The notes under the pieces were generated by a model. It did not search any database, was not told where the DNA came from, and saw nothing but the letters and a program-made list of their open reading frames with translations. The position numbers and the translations under genes were made by a program. From positions 79,483,045 through 79,547,044 of the forward strand of contig JBOZIK010000001.1 of NCBI GenBank assembly GCA_051453625.1: a stretch of 64,000 nucleotides of DNA, written 5' to 3'. Of the stretch, positions 22,417 to 35,436 are shown in pieces (the first letter of the stretch is position 1; the number at the start of each line of letters is the position of its first letter). The stretch comes from Welwitschia mirabilis. Taxonomy: Eukaryota > Gnetophyta > Gnetopsida > Welwitschiales.

Positions 22417-23640
22417 TGTTTGGTGTAGTATAATGAACTAGATTTAAAGCTAAGTTTGCACTTGACTATCATTCTTTTTTAGGGATAACATGGGTTGAGG
22501 TTTAAAATTGCACTAACTTATGCTTAATACAACTTACAATTTTAAGGAAAAAAGAAAGATGTAATTTTTAAGTTGAATTTAAACTATATTTTAAGAGAAG
22601 AGGAAAGTAAACTAGCTTCAAGGTATCACCCCTTTATTCTTAAGTAATCCTTTAATCTAATGTTATTCAATTGCATTCTTGCAAAACACTTAAAATTGTT
22701 AAGTTTTTTTGGCTTATATCATGGATCATAATCTCATTCACCATATGAGAAATGGTAAATTCAAATAACACTTTAGTCTTAAAACAATAGTAGAAGTAAG
22801 GAGTCTTAAGTACTTAAGATCTATAAAGTTAAAAGACTTAGACTAAATGATTAAAAAGAATTTACTTAACTAAAATAAAATTAATAATTAAAGTGCACCT
22901 TAGCATTTTAAATATAAATTAACTCATGATTTAAAATAAAAGAAGATAACTTTACGTATTAAAATAAGAAATAAATTTAATAACAAAGAAAGAAAAAAAA
23001 TACAAAAAACTCCTTAGCAATCCTCGAAGACTAGCTTACTCCCTTAAAGAATCTTAGAAAGCCATCACAAATCAATGTTCCAAGGTTCTATAATTCTTTA
23101 AATCATAACATTTGGTATGGTTTTTCCTCTTTTTCATTTGGTAAAAATACTTGTGATGATGCCAATGCTTGGATTTGGAGTGTTGTAGTTACTACTAACC
23201 ACTGACCATTTCCACTGTTATCCTACTCAGCCCCATCAAATATGACTTTGTAAGTCCTTGTTATTGCCACCATGTATCATTTAAAAATGTAATTATTTTT
23301 TATGTGAAATTTAATTAAGCATATAAATACATGCTATTCAATTTTTTATGACATGCTAGAAACATGATTTTAGAGGAATTTTGTGCATATAGGTTTATGG
23401 CACCAATAGTATTAGCTAGAAGTGATGGAGTTTTTAAGCTTCTATGATGATCAGATTAAGGTATGTCCTCAAATTAAGCATAATTCTCCTGAAAATGTTA
23501 TGGAAGCTAGTTAAGTTCATACTTAATGTTAAAATCAATAGAAAAAATGTTTTAATAATGAAATTAATTATATTAATGCCTTTTATTAAGTTTAATTAGT
23601 TATTTAACTTAATTATAATGTTAATTTTCACATGGTAACA
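22417..23640 (-). repeat. 5' LTR of OTA gypsy element (right)
   Basis: On the minus strand it begins TGTTACCATGTG and ends CTACACCAAACA, next to the primer-binding site. It aligns along its length with 13476-14813 but lacks about 110 bp around the LTR TATA motif, near 23100-23112. Confidence 0.8.
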
Positions 23641-23645
23641 TACAT
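23641..23645. repeat. Target-site duplication, right (TACAT)
   Basis: Matches CACAT at 13471-13475 at 4 of 5 bases. Confidence 0.5.
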
Positions 23646-24219
23646 CATAACAAGGCATAGAACTTATATACTTCTTATTTTATTATCTTAATATCGACAC
23701 CTATTATAGCTTTGCTATTAAATAATATTGATATAAAAATTACAAAAAATAATCTTTATACTATTTTATAAGATAATTTAGGTAAATTATCCAACTTCTA
23801 TAAGTAGGATGTTTGGAGTCCAATTCATTAGTATGGTAATTCTTTAGAGTTGGAAGCTAAACTTTGGAGATATAATTCATATTAACTTATGAGACAGTAT
23901 TATATGTTAACTAGCTTAAGAATTTATTTTATTTAAAGAAACAATTATAGTGTGGTTCTAACTACATGCATTATCTCCTTTAAATGGACATATTATAATA
24001 TAATATCTACTTTGGAATGATGATCATGCTTACAACTTACAATTATATAATTCCATGATCTTTAATAAGTAGCAAACTTGACTATATTTAATAATGCTTT
24101 TAAGTATGCTTTTAGATACTTTCAATAGGTTTAATAATCAAATTGGTCCTTTTTATATCAAAGATAAAATACAATGAATTAAGCATAATTTACATTAAAA
24201 ATAAAACATTTTGAAGGAT
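23646..24219. other. AT-rich flank, nothing recognised
   Basis: No domain, LTR end or repeat seen. Confidence 0.5.
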
Positions 24220-24730
24220 TTTAAAAGGTCGTCCACATCATCATATAAACATAAGAAGGAGATGATGATCTACCACTAGTTTTACCTACCAGCTACCACT
24301 AAATTCTATGTAGAACTAGATTCCATCGACTACCAGATTTCAAGAATCCCAGATGGTAGTTAGATAAGGTAAGGAGATGTTAAGCTACCAAAAAATTTCA
24401 TTTAACACTAGATTCCACTTACCATTATGTTCCAAGAAGTCCAATAATATTAACTAATGAATAGTTATATTTATATCTTACTTAAATTGTAATGTAACCA
24501 TTCCTTTTTGGTTAAAAATTATAATTCCCTATATAAGCCTGTATAAACCCCCTTAGGAACTTTATTTCCTCATCCCTAGTATTGAAATCTATTATGACAT
24601 TAAAGCATTTTAAGATAAGGAATTCATCTACTTCTAAGAAGATATATCCTTAGTATTAAGATGAATATCATCCATTGAGGGGGATGCATGAAATTATATT
24701 TTGATTAATAAAGTGCTTTTTACTTATTTT
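24220..24730 (+). repeat. Possible solo LTR fragment
   Basis: Less AT-rich than its surroundings, with CTACCACTAG, CTACCAGCTACCACTA and GACTACCAGATTTC repeats at 24270-24340. TATAAGCCTGTATAAACCCC (24531-24550) resembles an LTR promoter, and AATAAAGTGC near 24708 resembles a poly-A signal. This U3-TATA-polyA order resembles an LTR, but no TG/CA ends or partner copy were found. Confidence 0.3.
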
Positions 24731-26689
24731 TATTTTATGTCAATTTCTCTTCTATATATCATATGTTATGATCAATTTAATACTACTAAAGATTAGATCT
24801 AATATTGAGGTAGGGTATAAGAGGCAAATTGAGTGATAATAAGTTAGAGAATTAATTAAGTTACTACACTTAAATCACTTTCATTTTATTGCATTGCATT
24901 TTCCATTTTAATTGCATGTCATTCATCTCATCATTTGCATTGTTAATTGCATTTATTTCAAAAATATTAAAAATAATTTTTTACTCTTTTAATAAATTAA
25001 TTTTCCTAATTTCTAATTTCTTTTCTAGTTTATGACATTCAAGATGTACCTTATGTTAGTATGTATTGTATGCTAAGAATAGGTTAAATTATTAAAGTAG
25101 AAACATATGCCTAATGCATACCTAGGAGAAGAACTTCCTCCTTCTAGAGCAAACAAAGAATTATATAATCATTCTTTAATTAAATTATTTTCTATATGTG
25201 TGCTTGGAATCCTTCACAGACCCTTAAACCCTTTCAACTAAGATGGTAGTCCTTTGATACATGACCTTAAAGAAATATTGATGTTATACATTCTAGAAAA
25301 TATTATACAAATTGATGATATTTATTAATAATAGAATATTAATCTTGATTACGACTTCTATCCTTGATTTTTTTCTTATTATGGATATTTATATACATAG
25401 TTCTATGTTTCATTTCTTTTATCTTTAATGCATTACATATTTGATAGGCTCTCTTATTTATTATGTTAATATATATTTACAACTAAAATAATTAATAAGC
25501 ATCACATAATTATTTTAATATTTTAAGCATAATAATGCTGATTAGTTGTACATGTGAAGTTAATTATAGGCTAGATTTAATAGATTTAACATTCTTATTT
25601 CTTTGTCTTATCATTAGATAAGTTCCTTGCTAATTTTATAATATTTAATTTAATTCTACATTATTCATACTTTTGAAAACTTTATTTGGGAATTTAAACT
25701 TACAACTTTGTATCCTTTATATGCTTCTCATGAAATAACAACATGTTTTTTGTTTTTAATTTGGGTCCATTATAATATAAATGCATAGATCTTATTATAA
25801 TAAAATTGATATTATCATATAAATAGTTATTTAAAAATCATAGTAGTTTTGTAAAAGACATCATAACATGATAGTTCTACTTACCATTGTTGCTATGTTA
25901 AGTTAAAATTACAACATGAAAAAAACTTGGTATCATTAAGTTATGATTTCCAAAAAGTGAATTGGTAACATGCTAGAATCATAGATTTACTTTAATACCA
26001 TTTACTATAAAATTGACATATCATTTTGAATAATATCATCCTTTAATTTCAATAGAACACATATTACCTATATTAACTTCTTAAATGGTATCATAGAAGA
26101 GGATTAAAGAAATTAAAAAAATAAAAATAATCTATGACATTTATACTTGTTTTTCTTTATCTTTTTTTTTCATTTTAAAATACCATTAGGATTTGTCTTT
26201 AATGTCTTCAAACTACTACAAGTTATGCTTTGTTATTTCTCCACATTCATATTGATTTTTCAACTTACCTTCCACCCATAACACTGAAAGACATATGTTA
26301 GACATAACATGGTATAGGTCAGTATAATAGTTAACATGAAACCATAATTCATTCATAGGTTTAAAATAAAATTCTACATAATTCTATGCCTTACTCATGA
26401 TATATAAAAATAATATCATATGTATGTTATCATTTAAATAAACAAAAATTATATTCATCAGGCAAAATAAATAAAACTAAGTAAATAAAAATTAAAATTT
26501 AAGCACTTATGATAATAACATAATACTTGTATATTGAGTAATAAAATAAACTTTTCACACTTTACCATAGAATCTTCATCCTATTAAAATGAAATTTTAA
26601 TAATGCTAATATTTCCAATAGTATTCATTCATATTTCCATTTTATATGCATTATAGGGGGACAAAAGAAAGATTTTTTGAAATGATGTT
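24731..26689. other. AT-rich stretch, no gene recognised
   Basis: Stops in all frames, short A/T runs, and a TTGCAT/ATTGCAT-rich patch at 24890-24955. Nothing assignable. Confidence 0.5.
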
Positions 26690-27375
26690 TCCCCAAAAGG
26701 AATTTTATCTCTTTAAATGAGAAAAAAGAAGGGATTATTATTTCCTTCATTGTGAGTCTCATGCTCTATTTATAGGGCAATTATATTACTTCTTTAATTA
26801 CAAGTAAGTTATCATGCATTAAGAGAAATATTGGATTTTCCAAATATCAATGCATACATGTTTTCTAAAAGGGATTACATAGTTTTCTAGAAAAACCTAA
26901 AGATGGAACAAAAATAGATTTCTTCTTAATAGATTGTATTCTTCCCTATCTAAAAATGATACTTTTTTTTATATGTATAACTAAACTCCATCTAATGCTT
27001 GGATGTATTTCCAAGAAAATCTTTATAATTTAAATCCTCTATTCAAGCTAATGGAATGATAGTCTATCTAATGAGAGACTTATCATGCATTTGGGAGGTC
27101 ATAGAATAAAAAACTTAGATACATTACTTAGTATAATGTAAGGACCTAGGCATAATTAAATAATTTGTTTAGGTGATTATGATGGTTATACTTTTAAAAG
27201 TAGAGAATTACTCAATGATTTTAGTTTGATCTTTTCCTAGTAATTTTTACATTTTACATGCCTAAAGTCTTCCATTTAAAGTTCACTTTTATTATGGAAA
27301 TGTTAATTATCATGTGTTAATAATTTACATTAAAGTTATGATTTGTTATATGCCTTAGCAAAAATTATTTCTTTT
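26690..27375. repeat. Tandem duplication, unit 1
   Basis: About 0.69 kb directly repeated at 27376-28065. Shared blocks include GAAGGGATTATTATTT, ATTACAAGTAAGTTATCATG, TTATCATGCATTTGGGAGGT, TGATTTTAGTTTGATCTTTT and the end TATGCCTTAGCAAAAATTA. The end block also resembles sequence next to the polypurine tracts of the two OTA elements (GCTAAGGCA on the other strand), so the units may be LTR-edge fragments. Confidence 0.75.
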
Positions 27376-28065
27376 TTGGGAATTTTCTCTCTTTAAATGA
27401 AAAAAAGAAGGGATTATTATTTTCTTCACTATAAGTCTCATGCTGTATTTATAGGGTAATTATATTACTTTTTTAATTACAAGTAAGTTATCATGCATTA
27501 AAGAGAAATATTGGNNNNNNNNNNATTGGATTTTTCAAATATTAATGCATATATGATTTCTAAAAGGGATTACATGGTTTTCTAGAAAACCTAAAAATGA
27601 AACAAAAATAGATTTATTCTTAATAGGTTATGTTCTTTAATGTTTTAAAAATGATTTTTTAATATGTATAATTAAAATCCATCTAATGCTTGTAAGTATT
27701 TCCAAGAAAACCTTTATAATTTAAATCCTCTACTCAAGATAATGGGATGATAGTCTATCTAGTAATACACTTATCATGCATTTGGGAGGTTATAGAATAA
27801 AAACATTAAATACATTACTTAGTATAATTTAAGAACCTAGGCAGAATTAAATAATTTGTTAGATGATTATAATGGTTATACTTTTAAAAGTAGAGAATCA
27901 CTCAATGATTTTAGTTTGATCTTTTCCTGGTAATTTGTACATTTTACATACCTAAAGTCTTTCATTTAAAGTTCACTTTTATTGTGTAAATGATAATGAC
28001 TATGTTGTTAATAATTTACATTAAAGCTATAATTTTTTATATGCCTTAGCAAAAATTACTCCTTT
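27376..28065. repeat. Tandem duplication, unit 2
   Basis: Second unit, colinear with the first, with scattered substitutions. It contains a 10-N gap (27515-27524) whose flanks overlap when compared with unit 1, so probably nothing is missing. Confidence 0.75.
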
Positions 28066-28154
28066 ATTAACCTAAGATTCATTTAGTTATTCATTCTCAC
28101 TCCTTGTTCTCCAAAATTATCTTAAAAGGCTTTTTTTAAATCAAGTTGAGAATA

Positions 28155-28509
28155 TGTATGAAAGTAAAGCAGATTATTGGGAATCTTAACAACACATAAA
28201 ATAACAAAGGAAATTCATACAAATTGAAAATAAAAAATACTTTCATTTTTAATCAAATTTTATAAATAAAATAAATGCAATTACTACCAGATTGTACATA
28301 TTTAATATGACACTACATAAAGAGATGTGATTCTATATGAAATAAATATGAATGATCAAATTAGTTTTTATGATTAATTAAGTAATTTATTAATATATTT
28401 TTATAAATTAACACTTGGAGTTTATTTTGTAATTACAAAATACATTTTGCTAATGAAGATAAAACACATTAGTTATGATGCATATCATTATTTCATGTTT
28501 CATTTAACA
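28155..28509 (-). repeat. 3' LTR of nested copia (355 bp)
   Basis: Aligns with 39132-39511: TGTATGAAAGTAAAG versus TGTTGAAAG...AGAAGTAAAA, then GAATCTTAAC, ACACTTTT-type blocks, CATTACATAAAGA and TAATGAAGATGAAAA-like blocks. The minus strand begins TGTTAAATGAAAC right after the purine tract GAAGAAAAG. Confidence 0.65.
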
Positions 28510-28559
28510 CTTTTCTTCAAACTTAGAAGTTTTTTTCTTTAATTCATAAATATTTCACA

Positions 28560-29010
28560 AACTATTTACATTTTCTTCCTTTAATTAGTTTTGTGAATCC
28601 ATCTACTATGTACTACTATGTATTGAAATATCTTGGTTTGATGAATTCTTTTGAGTATAATTATTTGATACAATAATGCTTAAACTTTGAGATGCTTTAT
28701 TCTTTCGTGAAATATAGGATTCTTAATAAGTTTGATTGTAATTTCATTATTACAATGAATGGAAATGAGATTCAAATGTCTTCTTCAAGATCACTTAGGA
28801 TTAAATAGATTTACTATAATCCCTTGACCATCGAAATTTATTGTTGCAGTATATTTAACTTTGGTATAAGAAAGTGTGATTTTTTAATCTCTAGGCTAAT
28901 CACAAAATAGTATCTTCATTAATTTCAATAATATAGCTTGTGGTTAATCCATCATATTTAAGACTAATCTAACCTAAATCTATGTAGCCAATTAAATGTT
29001 TTTTTAACCT
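28560..29010 (-). pseudogene. Copia RNase H fragment
   Basis: The minus strand reads HCNNEITIKLIKNPIFHERI then KHLKV (28670-28757), matching the copia motif CDSQSAIHLAKNPxFHxRTKHIDV. Upstream is a GYID...YDGLTTSYIIEIN block for family GYxDSDWAGD...STSGYxFxLG. Stops are frequent. This is the far end of pol. Confidence 0.7.
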
Positions 29011-29149
29011 TTTCTAAAGACATCTTGTATTTTATTATTCAAATAAGTACTTTAAAAATATTAGTTATCAACTTCATGTGTGTTTTATTTGAAAAATGTA
29101 GATCTTATTAATAAAATATAATATTTAGTCTCTTATTTGTAAGAGATAT

Positions 29150-30240
29150 TAATTTTCCAATTAACTTTTGTTATTTCATGAGCCTAATTTTCTTTTTTGT
29201 TTCATCAATTTTTATTTTTGTATCTAGATCCATAAGGTTATTTGCTCATTGATAATTCTTTAAGTATTATTTATCAAGTATTTCATTAACATATTTTTAT
29301 TAAAAATTTTCATTGTTTCATCATTTCTTAATGTTTAAAAGCTTATAAAATACTTAAGATCTTTAAGATTTAAAATTTAGAACTTTTAACTAAGGGCATT
29401 TCTTAATTCATTAATTTCTATTTTTACTTCTATGTAAATATTATATTATCAAAATAAAGTAATGATATTATATCTCTCTCTTATAATCCATACATATCTT
29501 ACATAAGTTTTTGTACATGTGAGATACTTATTAAAACTAAGTCTCTTGAAGAGTGCATAAATCTTTTTAAATCATACTTGGAAATGTTTTTAGACCATAT
29601 AGTGATTTTTTCACTTTATAAAATTTTGTTTTATGGCATTTAATTTATGAATTTCTTCTTTAAGGTATTCATTTAAGAATTTGGATTTGATATCAAGTTA
29701 GGAGATGATTTAGTTGTACTAAATTACTAAGGATATAACTCTTTATTATAGGTGTAAATATTCTAGTGTAATTAAATTCTTACTTTTGTAAAATCCTTTA
29801 CAAATAAACGTAACCTTATACTTGATACAAAATATCCATTTCATATGAATTTACTTGTTACTTTAGTGAATTTTCAAGTTTAATTCTTCATGAAATATTC
29901 ATACCTCTCCTACATTGCATTCTTTTAATTTAGGTTTTTGATGGCTTATTTAACATTATTTGGTACTTTATCACTTGTTTTGTTAATATTAGAAATGAAT
30001 TTTATTCTAATCCATGTGGTTTTATGTGGATTTCTTTCATTTGTATTACCCAACATGGAATTTGTGTTTCATAACTTGAAATGCTTTTTTTAAAATGCCA
30101 ATACAATTTATAGTAGGAATTATCTTTACTTTACTATTATTTTAATCATTTATTCCCATTATTTAAGGATCTAATATTTAACTTTTTTAATTTGATTCTT
30201 CTAAATTTTAATTTGTAGTTTCATTATTTTAGTTAAAGAG
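29150..30240 (-). pseudogene. Copia reverse transcriptase fragment (3' portion)
   Basis: The minus-strand block RLFVKDFTKVRI near 29780-29830 corresponds to the copia motif ARLVAKGxTQxxGIDY, followed by IYTYNKELYP-type residues (family TFSPVxK) and FLNEYLKEEIHKLN near 29650 (family AFLHGxLEEEVYM). The upstream end of the domain is cut at 30240 by the nested gypsy element. Stops throughout. Confidence 0.6.
30236..30240. repeat. Target-site duplication, left (AAGAG)
   Basis: Identical to 36866-36870; marks the insertion of the plus-strand OTA-type element into the copia element. Confidence 0.7.
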
Positions 30241-31691
30241 CATTTTCATGTAAAAATTAACATTACAAACAAGTATAATTAATCAATTATACATAGCAAG
30301 AAAACATTTCATTCATTGATTTAGCATAAAATAATGTATTATACCCTTTTTATCATGATTTTATTTACATATGATCTTTTTCCTAACATTAGCAGGTATA
30401 TTACTAGTTTTTAAAAAACAATGCAAGACCTGAAGAAATTCTAGCACCAAATGCTAGTGCTACTAGCCAGGACTATTGGTGCCATTGATCTTATGATAAA
30501 AATTTATATAAAACTCATGTTCTTGTATCTCTTGGGGAATTAATTACATTACACTTATGTTCTAAGTCAAAATTAATCCTAAATAAATCTTTAAACCTCA
30601 TGACATAGGGTGGAAGTATAAAATGACATGCCACAGAAACATGTGGTTTAATGAGGATGATCATGTGGAAGAAACATGATATGGCATTCATTGGTGGTAT
30701 TATTAATAATCAAAGGACACATCATCACCATGTTTATGTAATATAGATAATATTTCCTTAGGACTACATGCCACAACTTATAACATCCTCCTTATGTAAC
30801 CATTCTTAAGTAACTCCTTTATGTAACTGCCTATCTAATGCTTATCTAACATAATCATGACAACCCTTATCAAGCCTTCCCTCATCTATAAAAGGGTTCT
30901 GAGTACCCATTGTAAACATTTTTTGGTTGTTTTAACATGGGAAAGACTTTAAGGATAAGATGTCATTGAACTCTGATCATCTTTCTTAGGGACAAAATGA
31001 TCCAAATCTAGTTAAGAAGTTTTTCGTCTTCTATTTCATGTAATGTATATTTATTTTAAACATTTAATATAAGAATTGGTTTAAATCCTTTCACTATTAA
31101 TGCATAAGTCATTTGATATTAGCAATATTTAGGTAGGACTAGTTCTTAATTAGATTTCATTCTTTTATTGTTAATCCATCGAAATAGGTATTAGTAATCT
31201 TTAGGTAAAGCTTACTTAATTATCAAGTTCTTTTGCATTAATTGAGTTATTTGATATTACTTATGACCTATTGTATTTCCTAGAGTTTGATAGATCTTAT
31301 GTACATTTGTTCATACTTTTAATGCTTGTGAAGGGCTATGAAGAATCATTAGACTGGATAACTTATCAATGCTTATGTGGTTGATGAGATTATGCCTCCA
31401 TGTTAATTCCTAATAACTTGATCATCTATTTTATATTTCAAAATATAAGAATTATTAGAGTAAAAGTAATTTATTTGGAAAATCAATTAGATCCTTAGAG
31501 CATTTTTATTCCCATGCATTGTTAATTGAAGATCATTTTATTTTCAACTTTTGATTTTTATTTTGTTCTGAGTTTTCTTATAAGTTATAAAATATTGCAT
31601 CTTTTGATTAAATTACTACATATATTCCTATGAAAGGATGATACCAGGTTCTTACTTATTTTTAAATTGAGTTCACTTTAATACATAATAA
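30241..31691 (+). repeat. 5' LTR of non-autonomous OTA-type element
   Basis: Colinear with 35437-36865. Shared blocks include AAAATTAACATTACAAAC, AAACTCATGTTCTTAC/GT, TAAAAGGGT, ATTGTAAACATTTTTT, GGAGGACT/AGACTGGA-type variants, and CCTATGAAAG.ATGATAC. A TATA box CTATAAAAGG is at 30886-30895. Confidence 0.8.
30886..30895 (+). promoter_or_regulatory. LTR TATA box
   Basis: CTATAAAAGG inside the 5' LTR, conserved at 36066-36075 in the 3' LTR. A likely LTR promoter by position and consensus. Confidence 0.6.
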
Positions 31692-31695
31692 TTTT

Positions 31696-31713
31696 TTACA
31701 CCATTGTCGAGGA
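31696..31713 (+). promoter_or_regulatory. Primer-binding site, tRNA-Asp type (decayed)
   Basis: TTACACCATTGTCGAGGA matches TGGCGCCGTTGCCGGGGA at 12 of 18 bases; five of six differences are G-to-A or C-to-T. It lies 4 bp after the LTR. Confidence 0.7.
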
Positions 31714-34700
31714 TATTGCTATGATAATGTTTTCAAGAGTACAAGATTTTCTTGTTGCTATTTTTTAAGTTAATTTTTATTTTTCTAGTGATGGATACTA
31801 ATCCTATTTTTGATGATATCCAAAATGATCCTTTTCTTTTCTATCTTTGTGTTTTCTTTCCCTTATAATGGTTAGGATTAGTCCTTTTCTAGTGAAATCT
31901 GAACTAATCCATTTTTAAGTTTTTCTTAATTCTTTTTTGCTAACTTAAGATCTCTTTGTTATATCTGATGTTTTCTATTACAAGTTTAATGAATTTTATT
32001 CAGATGCAATCAAAACTAAGGAGAAAAAACTAAATCTTAATTCTAATAATATTCTTTATGTGTTTTATTTTCTTTTAGTTTCTACAATTTTTTTTTTCTA
32101 TAGATTCTATTAAAATTTTTTAAGAAAACTAAAAAAGTGTAGGTTTATTTTCTTAGGGTAAAAATTTTTAAGATACAGTTATTTTGGGTTTATGTTAAAT
32201 TTTTCTCAAACCTTGTAATCCAAACCTTGTAATCTAAACCATTTTATGCCATCCTAAAACCAACCTTTCTATACTTTTAAAATATTTCTTACTATAAGGC
32301 TAGTGCCATTACCTACCCTGATCGGTGCTATCAGCCTTTGTACTGGAGCTACTATGAAACTTTAATTAAAACCTTTTGTAAACTCTTTGAACCTTTTCAT
32401 CTTATAGGTTTCCTATGAAACTATAAAAAATTAGGAAAATTTGAACATTTTAGTCTAAAATCATAATTCATTTTCTTACAATTAGTAATGAGTTAGGTAC
32501 TACATCTATTTCAAATACCTTTCAAATAAAAACTTATTTATCCCTATAGTTTCTAGAAAATAAACAATACAAATGTACTATGGAAGACTTCATTTGACTT
32601 AGACAAACCTTTAAAAAATATCTTTAATCCTATTCATACATAGATCAATTTCCTTATAACTTTAAATTTGAAAATCTTTTTTATGAATTAAGAGAATTTA
32701 ATCCCACATCTTCTTCCATCACTCATGATTCTTATTCTTCATTCTAATTCTCATATCACTTATCATTTAATCCTTACCCTTCATATCCCTTTTAATATTC
32801 TTTATCATTTGATTATCACTTATTATTTTCATATTTCCAATAATCAATCTCACCTTTATTTAAGGATACCTTTCAAAGATTTTTAAGAGTTGCTACTGAA
32901 TCTTCTTATAACACACTTTAGTTCCATTTACAATATTTAGAAGAAACTTGTAATAGAACCAAGTAAAACAGTAGAAAAATTCTTTAATAAATAGACTAAA
33001 CTAATGATCAAATCCATAGGGCTTTTAATCAATAACAAGAGCATAATATTCCTATATTTCATGAATCTATAAGCTTAGAAAACTTTAAAGAAATCAATGA
33101 GAATAGAATCAATGACATCTAAACCATATTCTTTACAAATGAGGAAGAAACCCTTGAAGAAAACAATGATGAAATCCATGAAGAAAACTAAAAGGACTCA
33201 AATTTCAACATGCCTTAGAGAGTGATTGATTAGATGCATCTAGATTATACTTTAGAGTAGGATTAGATACATTTAACAATGATCAATGCACGGTAAGTAA
33301 CAAATCATTCAAGAAAAATGACGACTATAGAGCTAAACAACTAAAAATGAACCAATTAGTGACATTAATGAAATAGAAAATAGACCTTTCTTTGAATCTC
33401 AATCAATGTCACTTGAGAAATTACTTTAAGAAGAGTCTTTTATCCACCTTAACAAAGAGGAGAAAATTAGCTAAGATCCTTTTCATGGTCCATCCTTTGA
33501 GAGATATTTGTCTTTTTTAAAATAACTTTTTAAGCAAATTACGACATTTTCAACTTTTTCATCTAAGTAAGACCTCAACTTTAATGATGAAGATAATCCA
33601 TTTGTATCTTTAGAACCACTTGTAATATCATTTTTGATGGTTATTTGCCTTCCCTAATGATTTTTAACTCAATTTTATATATGTCCAAAAATGATGTCTT
33701 ACAAGAGTTATTAGGTAAGTAAAAATAGGCTAAGGGATGAATGAATTTGAACATATTAATTTTACTAGTAATGTTGATGGTCTTTCCATTTTTATGGATT
33801 CATTAATAAATTTTTGTAAGGACTCTCTCTCATCTTTAGATACACTATATAATTTTGACTCATTGTCCAATCATCACATTTATCATTCTAAGCCTTCACA
33901 TATGCAATACCTTAGAAAATGTCTTGAAAAGGTTTTATTTTCATTATGTACTTTTAAATTAGATTTTTATTTTTTAAAAAATAAAATTTTGTTTTAGGAT
34001 AAATGAAAGTTTGAAAAAATTAAAAGTGATAAAACATTTTATGCTTGATTCCCTTTCATAAACTAAACCATGCAAGTACTACCACCTTTATAATCACTAC
34101 CTTAAATATTTTTAGGGAAATATCAAATTTCATCCATAGTATTAAATAAACCATCATCACATCAAAACCCATTTTCCATCCCTTTCACTTTGGTAGCTCT
34201 TAATAAATTTCACCAACCACCCTTTCTTCCCATTCATCTACAAGTTTCTAAGATTAGAGAATTCTGTTTAGTAACCCTTAAATGAAATAGGCCATTAATA
34301 GATGATTACATTACTAGTACAAATTAGGTAGAATTTAAGCTAATTTGTAGTTTTTAAGAAAAGGTTTTACTTAATTTTAATTTAACTTCTTAAGGCTAGT
34401 TTCACTTAAGGTCTCATATATCAAAAATATGATCAAATTAAGAGTGAATCTACATTCATGCTAAGTCAATTATTTTCAAATTATTGTATTGGGACAAGAA
34501 TGATCTTGATTAGGCTAATGAGCCAATGACTCCTTTATGTGCATAAGAAATAATTAAATATGAGAAGGAGTAATTTAAAAAAAATAAAATATCCTCTTCA
34601 AAAAGCACATTATTTAATGATCAATTAAAATTAGATTTAATTAACTACATTGAGGCTATAGACACTTGCTGGTAATGTGGCTTAGATGATTTATTTTATG

Positions 34701-35424
34701 ACATGTTCAACTACATTAGGGCTATAAATTATCACTAGTAATTTAGCACTAACTCCTTCATATATTAACATTCTTAACTCTATTAGAAGGAGATTTCATA
34801 ACATTGGATGCCCAATTATATCAAAATTCTTAAAACAAGAAATAAAGCATGATTGTAATAAAGGTAAATTAAAATGAAAAAGGTGGAATTGGAGGATTAT
34901 TTCATGTTTACTTCCTTAGCTTATGTACTTAAAGATTTGCTTAACTAATTTTTGATTGCTTACAGATTCACTTAGAGGATATCTTATTTATTTGATATTG
35001 TAATCCATTTTGAACTTAGAATAAAATTTGAAAATTTTTAGTAAACGTGGGAACTAACTTAGGTAATCTATGTTTTAAATTAATGTATTTTCCTTTAGGT
35101 TTTATGTTTTTTCCCTAAAGCTTGCATCATTGTTTTTCCTAAATACGTACATTAAATCATTTGTTAGCTATGTAATTAACTTATTCTCCAAAAACTTGCA
35201 TAAAATTTTCCATTTTTGTAACTTGGAGGATAAATTTAATTTTGGTTGGGGGTCGACATCTACTTTTATATAATTTTTTTCAATTTTGATGCTTTAATTG
35301 TTACAAATTGATGAAACAATTTTAAAAATGACATCTCTTCTATACTTAAAACATTTTTACTTAGTTAATTGTCCATGTTGATCACTTCTTTATCAAAAGT
35401 TTGCTAAGGCATGAGTAAAATTAT
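31714..35424 (+). pseudogene. Internal region of non-autonomous element, gag-like remnants only
   Basis: An ATG at 31791 begins MDTNPIFDDIQNDPF and soon stops. Near 33000-33190 one frame reads, with few stops, through HNIPIFHESISLENFKEI and a glutamate/asparagine-rich run EEETLEENNDEIHEEN. An 86-codon open stretch is at 33737-33997 (MNEFEHINFTSNVDG...). None shows a named domain; gag or an element-specific ORF is the best guess. No pol motif was found. Confidence 0.4.
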
Positions 35425-35436
35425 AGTTAGGGGATG
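35425..35436 (+). promoter_or_regulatory. Polypurine tract
   Basis: AGTTAGGGGATG immediately before the 3' LTR start TGTCTGTATG. The other OTA element has AGTTAGGTGGTA in the same place. Confidence 0.55.

Larger units (their letters stand above)
13476..23640 (-). mobile_element. Full-length decayed Ty3/gypsy element, OTA (Tat/Athila) clade
   Basis: Two diverged LTRs (13476-14813 and 22417-23640), a tRNA-Asp-like primer site at 22393-22410, and on the minus strand in order gag, protease, reverse transcriptase, RNase H and integrase. Total about 10.2 kb. The order PR-RT-RH-IN is that of Ty3/gypsy. The DLxAS protease motif, the tRNA-Asp primer and the long gap between integrase and the 3' LTR fit the OTA clade. 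All domains carry stops and frameshifts, mostly explicable by C-to-T or G-to-A. It is an old, dead copy with a probable 5-bp target duplication. Confidence 0.85.
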
